Assembly: GCA_038502055.1 (NCBI GenBank)
Contig: JAXRKN010000032.1
Location: 62,001-126,000, forward strand
Direction of reading: 5' to 3'
DNA: 64,000 nucleotides
Source: Tanytarsus gracilentus
Taxonomy: Eukaryota; Arthropoda; Insecta; Diptera; Chironomidae
Shown here: positions 58,267-64,000 of the stretch, piece by piece
How positions within the stretch are numbered: the stretch's first letter is position 1
Layout: each line of letters opens with the position of its first letter
Translations under genes and position numbers: made by a program
Notes under the pieces: generated by a model
Seen by the model: the letters and a program-made list of their open reading frames with translations, nothing else
What the model was told of the DNA's origin: nothing
The model's database searches: none

Positions 58267-59069
58267 GTTTAATAATTTGCTGATTTTGATACCTTACGTT
58301 TGGGTAACAACAGTCGAAAGCCAATTAAAGATGGAAAAGACTTCACAGCTATTTTACTAAATTAAATTCTGAAACTCGTGCAATTTTTAAACGTTACAAG
58401 TTTTACGGTTCTTTTTTGCATCTCTTTAATTATTTCGCGTCTTATTTTAAAGGGACACCGGTTTTTCCTTTTTTCTTATAAAAGTTTCGAAAAGTTATCA
58501 TGTTAAGATATATTTTTTTCTGTGTTTAGGACATGTTTAACTTTGAAGTAACGTATCGAAAGATCATGCAATTGGAATATAAAATACCGCAACATGGCAG
58601 CTGTGCATTTCGAACCTTCTCTGAAAAGCGATTGAATTCCATGGCTTTTTGTCAACACTAAGTAAGACGATAATCTCTTTTCACAAATTACTTTTCATAT
58701 CGCCATAATCCTTTTACCCTCGGTTATACAATTTGTGAACATAATACATCAAACATAAATTTAGTTTCATATTGTTTCATTTTAACCAGGTGTGTGTATG
58801 GATGTAAAAATTACAACTGTTGTCTTTATTTAAAAATAAAAAAATATATGAGAAAATATGAATAAAATTTATAACGATTTTTGTGAAATAAAAAGAATTC
58901 ATGGCTAAGATTTAGCAAGTGTAGAAGTTTATGCAAAGGAGGAGAAACAACAATTAGCAATTAGTGAAAGAGAGAGAGAAAAGTATAGAGAAAATTTTAT
59001 CTATTAAGAATGAAGGAGGCAAAAATTAATTAATTAAACAGTGCACATACTTAACGACTCAACGAAGCA
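58267..59069. other. Divergent spacer between ATAD3 and the Golgi protein gene
   Basis: About 800 bp AT-rich, with a gagagagagaaaag tract near 58972. Contains both promoters; no gene or transposon ends seen. Confidence 0.4.
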
Positions 59070-61149
59070 ATGATAAAAACAAAAATTCATATATTATTAA
59101 GGAACAAATTTTTCTTTCTGCTTGGAATTATAATTTTATTTTCAATCTTCCTTATTACTTTTACAAATCTACAAACTCACGAAAATGACTTAATACAGCA
59201 AATTGAAAAGCTCGAGCAAAAGAAGACGGCTTTGAATAAGCAGGCAGAAGGTAATGAATAATTAGCATTTATATTACGGAAACTTTAAAACTTTTTTTAA
59301 ACTCTAAAATTAATTTTATAGTGGCCAAAGATGAGCTTTCGGTTGAGAGGCAAGTTTTTTTTAAAATTATTAAACAATTTCAATAGTATTGAATTTTATA
59401 ATAGGCAGCTGTATGAAAAAACTAAGAAAGAATTGAATCAAAAGTTGAAAGATGAAAAAGAAATTCATCAAAAGGAGCTACATGAGATACAAATGAGGTT
59501 CGATGACACGTAAAAGTTTAATATTAATATTATCAAGTGCAAATTTTTCTAAATTAAAGATTCAATTCGTTACAACAACAGTTAAAAATCTTATCAACCA
59601 AGCATGAAGATTTAGAGCAACAGTGTACAGATGCAAAGAGGCAAATATCAACTGAAAACGATGAGTTAAGGGGCAAATTAAGTCATGTGCAAGCACAGTT
59701 TAATAAAACTGTCACATCCAAGGATAATGATATTGCTATGTGGAAGGTATAAATATATATTTAAAGATTATAAGGAAAGCATACATACTTATGTTTTTTC
59801 GTCAGGGGAAACATGAGATTGAGGCAAGTGAAAAGGATAAGCTTCAAAAGCTCATTAACGATGGCGTTGGCCCCGAAAAAGAAGATCACCAGCAATACTT
59901 ACATTTAAAATATAAAAATTATCAGTTGCAACAAGAAATTAAAGATCTAAAACAAAAGCTCCATATCACAAGCAGTGGTCAAAATGAGCAACAGCAGCAG
60001 CAAAAGACTCTCAATAATAGCCGAGTTGATAAAAGCTTTCAAGAACAAATTCCCGTGAGTGACGATCATTACAAAATTCCAATTAATGTAAATATTAATG
60101 AACAAGCTAATGAACAATATTAATTCAGTGTAACATTTTCAGATCCTTCCACAGCCAAAAGTTCAAGATCAGAATCAGAATGTTCTTCAACAGCCTGTTC
60201 TCAATCCAAAAACATCGACAACAACTACACCGTCACCATTTAAAAAAATTAAAAAAACCACAAAATCACAGAAAAAACTTCCGAAATTCGTTCTTCCTAT
60301 TCCTGATTTAAAGAATGACGAAATTGTAGGCGAACACTCGAAAGAAAGTCTAAAAGACGATGGTAAAAATGTCGACGAATCATTAAATAAACCACCAAAT
60401 GATGAGGTGAGACACAAACAAACTGTTATAGCTTACCTATATATTGATTTCGATCTTGAAAGAGAAAACTCTCTTTGTCACCTGCTGCCCTCAAAAAGCC
60501 TTATTTCGATCTATAACTTCTGCCACATGCAAGGCTATCGAATCTATTATTATTTCGAATCTAAAAAGTATACACACTTATATGATCCACGGCCCAGGTC
60601 AGGCAGGATCGTCAAAAGAGTGTCGTTAGCGTCCGGAAAAAATTTATAATTCAAATAGACAGTATAGTAGATCCTCTTGAGAATCCAGATATATAGCCGA
60701 CTTCTTAATTATTTCTTTGGTTGTGTTTAATTTTAGAAATATGAGGTGAATGAAAACGAAAATGGAGCTCATGAAATTAATGACAATGATTTTAATATCG
60801 AAGAAAAAAATTCACATAATCACTTTGACAGCAATATTCTTAATAACGCCGCCGAGGAATTTGATGGTCATAAAAAACCGCTTGTTCACGATGAAATGGA
60901 TCTGGAGATTATTAACAGGCCGCCGAATGGAGGAAATGTTAAGGATAAGCTTAAAGATGAAATTGCAAATGATCATGGAAAGGAAGAATATCCAGAGGAA
61001 GATTTGCATATTGAACAGCAAGAGGACGATTTGGGTGATAGTTCGTATCTTTAAAAGAATATCGTTTATAAATTTTTATTCGTATAAATTTTATTTTAGT
61101 TGGCGAATATGATGATCCGAAAAATCAAGGCATAGCGGAAAGAAATTAG
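59070..61149 (+). CDS. Type II Golgi coiled-coil protein (GOLIM4/GOLM1-like)
   Basis: Likely Golgi-endosome cycling membrane protein. Eight exons, 59070-59250, 59322-59349, 59405-59509, 59560-59746, 59806-60054, 60143-60406, 60737-61034 and 61100-61149, give 453 residues. A short basic cytoplasmic tail precedes one membrane helix (about 14-34, FFFLLGIIILFSIFLITF). A lumenal coiled coil spans about 38-235, then Gln- and Pro-rich linker, and a very acidic tail ending VGEYDDPKNQGIAERN, similar to the acidic ends of GOLIM4 and GOLM1. The intron at 59350-59404 appears to begin with GC (AG|GCAAGT), since no GT donor keeps the frame. Retention of the last intron would give a slightly different C terminus. 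Confidence 0.75.
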
Positions 61150-61164
61150 ACGTTGTCTAACATA

Positions 61165-61592
61165 TTAAAAAAATGTTTCAAAACCCACACGTGGATGTTT
61201 CCGTGTAACCCACTTGTAACTGATCAGTATAGGAAATGTAACATGGGGAAGCTTTTGGGAGTCTTTTGGAAAAACTAAAAGGAAGCCTTATGGAAAATAT
61301 TTTTAGGGAAGCATAAGATAAATTACTTTTTGAGAAGTCAAAAGGGAAGCAAAAGGAGAAGTTTTTTTTGGGGAAGCCTTAAATTTTTTCACTGTGTTCC
61401 GTTTTCCATCATGTTCCATTTTCCACGGTGTTTCATTTTTCATCATGTTTCATTTTCCACTGTGTTCCGTTTTTACTATGTTTCATTTTCAACTATGCTT
61501 CATATGCTCTTCCTTTGAGATTCCTTCCTGTGCCAGCTAAAGACGGAAATACGAGGGTATAAGTGTTACCACCTATGGTGGGTTACATTAAA
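61165..61592. mobile_element. GCGTAACCCAC-family copy with internal Tgttcc repeats
   Basis: Begins aatgtttcaaaacccacacg, tggatgtttccgtgtaaccc and ends ggtataagtgttaccaccta, tggtgggttaca. This is the 41150 element in reverse orientation, with inverted ends TGTAACCCAC / GTGGGTTACA. The 430-bp interior is different: about six 20-bp units of the type tgttccattttccatcatgt (61390-61510). It starts 16 bp after the stop codon of the Golgi protein gene, so it forms that gene's 3' flank. Confidence 0.75.
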
Positions 61593-62180
61593 AAAATGCA
61601 TTTATTTTACAAATTGTTATGTGATCTCAATTCGTATATCCATCACAAACACACAGACACACACACTTAGTTTTTGATTACCTCTCTCAATTTTCAACTC
61701 GATTTATTTCTTTTTAAGCGGAAAAATTTATAAATTTTTATAGTTTTAATTTTAATGTGAATGAATAACGATATCTTAATGTTATAATGATGTAATCAAA
61801 GTTTCACATTAATTCATAAAATGAGAAAAATCAATGGAAAACCGATCCGGTAAAAGAGCCGTTGAAAATTGCAAATCTTTAGCGAGTAAAAAGATCAAGT
61901 AAATGATTGTTCACATGGTCTGTAAAATTTGAAATTCATTATTTTTAAAGACTTTAAGTTATCAAAAAAAATTATAACTTTTTTCTTAAGAGAGTAAACT
62001 TTTTAATCAATCAGCAGTAATCCCGAGTAGAGAAAATAGAGCAGATCACCGTGCGATAAGATTTGAATCTAATACAAATTGGTAATATTACCATGGGTTC
62101 TCCATTAATGATTATAGTCGTGATGAATAAAAAAGTAAATTTTTACCTTTAAATTTTAAGTTTCATCTTTTATTGAGCAT
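61593..62180. other. Intergenic, 3' flank of CstF50
   Basis: 590 bp with a short CA tract (acacacagacacacacac, about 61648-61667). No gene seen. Confidence 0.4.
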
Positions 62181-63653
62181 CTAAAATTGACTTGCAGCAG
62201 TGCGTCTGACCCAAAAGCGAGCACGATAGTCGTCAGAGCATGTCAAAAAAGCCGGTTGTACTGGAGAATGTGTTAGGAAGCGTACAGGACCATTATGCCC
62301 AAGAGACATTAAATGACATCGACTTGCATTTCGAGAGTTCCATGCGCAGAGTGAAGTGGTCGCCTCATCGGGAAATAAGACAAAATCTTCTGTGTGATTA
62401 AAAACGGCCTGTGTACTGTGCTCTTGTTATAACAATGAGAAGAGAGAAAAGGTTGCTTGATTGAATTTAAATTGAAAAAAATTTAATTTAAAAATATAAA
62501 ATACCTTGTTTGCCGGTAGTACCAGCACCTATGTAAAAAAAATTTTAATAATTAAACAATATTCAATTAAAAATAGTTTGAAAAATTAAACCTGTATAAG
62601 CGATAAGCGCTCGACTTGATGACAATTCCCATAATTTAACGAGAGAGTCCTTGCCAGATGAAAGAAGATATTTTCCGTTCTTTGAGAAAACAACTGAGCA
62701 AATTTCTTGACCTCCATGTGCTTCCGCGAATGTATTAATACATCTTCCACTAATTCCGTCCCAAATTTTAATCGTTCCATCAGTGCTTCCTGTCGCATAA
62801 AGTTTTCCAGTTGCCGCATATTTGACACAATTAATGGATCCTTTATGGTGCTGCGATGGAATTGCAGAGACAAAACACTGAGCCGTGTTGACATCATAAA
62901 TTCTCAAGAGATGATGATCGGTTCCAATTGCCAAAAAGTCACCGGTTGGATGAAAGCTTAAACAACGAACTGGCTCGCAGTCAGTAAATGTTTTATGCGA
63001 CTTTTTAACACTGGCTTTTCCAATATCAAAAAGTTTTACTGTGCAGTCACGACTTCCGCTCGCAAGAATGACGTTCGACGGATGAAATTCTAAATATGCT
63101 ACCTCATCCGTGTGATCATAGAGGGTCCTAATAACCGGATGACCTTGCTGTTGCTCTCTTTCATTTATTTCATCAGGCGCTGATTTTGCAAGCATTCGAT
63201 CGACACACAAAATCTTAATTGAAGCATCAAGAGAACCTGTAGCAACCAATTGTCCATCGAAACTAAAGCAGCCCGCACGACAAGCATGCTTGTGACTCGT
63301 AACATATGCAGTTTCATAACTCGCCGGTTCGGGAGCTGATGGAGTTCCATCTGCTTGAAATTCCAAATCCAAAAAACTATCGTCAACTTCGACATCTTTT
63401 TTTTCATTTTGCATTCCATTTATCATGATCTGATAGAGACGGTTACTGGGAGGACATGGTGGATCTGTTCGAATGCTATTAGCTAGCTCAGCGGCAATCG
63501 CAGGAAATCCATCATAGAATAATTGACTAAAGGCGAGAAAATTATTACAATTATCACCTTTGAATTAATTAAAAATTACCTTATAATAAGTCTATGTAAC
63601 AGTTCACGGTTCTTTGTTGTGTTGTTTGGGTCTAAAATCTCAATATCCTTCAT
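62181..63653 (-). CDS. CstF50: Cleavage stimulation factor 50 kDa subunit (CstF50)
   Basis: Subunit of CstF, which binds downstream elements during mRNA 3' end cleavage; it also contacts the RNA polymerase II CTD. Four exons, 63653-63580, 63526-62592, 62528-62505 and 62422-62181, give 424 residues (human 431). The N-terminal dimerisation helices (RELLHRLIISQLFYDGFPAI) are followed by seven WD40 repeats, seen as SLDASIKILCVD, GSRDCTVKLFD, GTDHHLLRIYDV, GSTDGTIKIWDG, GKDSLVKLWEL, a weaker LCAWNSR, and CSDDYRARFWV. The 24-nt third exon encodes AGTTGKQ and is easily missed. Antisense frame 62707-62961 is a shadow. Confidence 0.96.
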
Positions 63654-63973
63654 GTTTATAGAATTTTTTTTAAAATGGGGGAAAAACGAACTCGAAAATG
63701 TATAGGGGGTTAATAATAGCGGAAAATTGTTAAAAAGTATAGGAAATTTTAGATCTATAATTATTGAAGCTATATACAGGGTATAATAGATAGATTGAAA
63801 TATTTGTTACAACAAGCTGCTAAACTTTAAATTTTATTATCGAGCATTTTCGAATTTTTTCGGCATTCGGAAAACTAGCCATCCCGTCGCATCATTGTTT
63901 ACCCTAAAAAGTGTGAAATAAAAGTAAAAATTTGTTTCAAAGTCGATAATAAAGGCGAATTAAAACAATAATA
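63654..63973. promoter_or_regulatory. Bidirectional promoter between CstF50 and the next gene
   Basis: 320 bp between two divergent start codons. No core motif recognised. Confidence 0.4.
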
Positions 63974-64000
63974 ATGTCGAAACAGGAAGCATCCGTTGTT
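63974..64000 (+). CDS. First nine codons of a further gene (truncated by window end)
   Basis: ATG at 63974 in the context aataataATGtcg starts MSKQEASVV and runs open to the window edge. Its position head to head with CstF50 supports a real start, but too little is visible for identification. Confidence 0.4.

Overview
This window is nuclear DNA of an insect, most likely a lower (nematoceran, midge- or mosquito-like) fly. The evidence is spliced genes with many 50-70 nt GT-AG introns, very AT-rich intergenic DNA, and proteins that match insect versions: a six-EF-hand calbindin-32, an Axin with RGS and DIX domains, a multisubstrate deoxynucleoside kinase of the fly type, and an ATAD3/belphegor AAA protein. 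The order is inferred from protein character only; I could not run a search.

All gene models below were spliced by hand and checked for frame. Left to right: the 3' part of an uncharacterised protein gene (+), INTS2 (+), an orphan secreted/membrane protein (+), a 1.08 kb retroposon-like insertion with a 23-bp target duplication, calbindin-32 (-, 13 coding exons) with several small transposons in its introns, two small heat shock proteins (+,+), a DM9-repeat secreted protein (+), SYF1/XAB2 (-), a small coiled-coil protein with a KEN box (+), Axin (+), an F-box/LRR protein with a C-terminal membrane helix (-), a THEG-motif-like protein (-), LYRM7 (-), an unknown serine-rich protein (+), a 1 kb inverted-repeat element with 129-bp internal tandem repeats, FAM162/UPF0389 (-), NOL11 (-), deoxynucleoside kinase and a diverged tandem paralog (+,+), a neprilysin-like M13 peptidase (+), ATAD3 (-), a Golgi type II coiled-coil protein of the GOLIM4/GOLM type (+), CstF50 (-), and the first codons of one more gene (+).

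The genes are mostly unrelated housekeeping and signalling genes rather than one pathway. Several are arranged head to head with short shared promoters (NOL11/dNK, CstF50/last gene, SYF1/coiled-coil gene, LYRM7/serine-rich gene). The spaces between them and the long introns are filled by short non-autonomous repeats. I could define at least four families or single elements by terminal inverted repeats, target duplications or multiple copies within the window. 

The points I consider most worth following up are: a possible mitochondrial presequence exon on dNK, giving two start codons; the tandem dNK paralog, whose start codon lies directly beside a transposon end; the element family with GCGTAACCCAC ends, whose 129-bp repeats keep an open frame; and a three-copy MITE family with GAAAGGCAACTTATTCATG ends. 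I found no CRISPR array, operon, rRNA or convincing tRNA.
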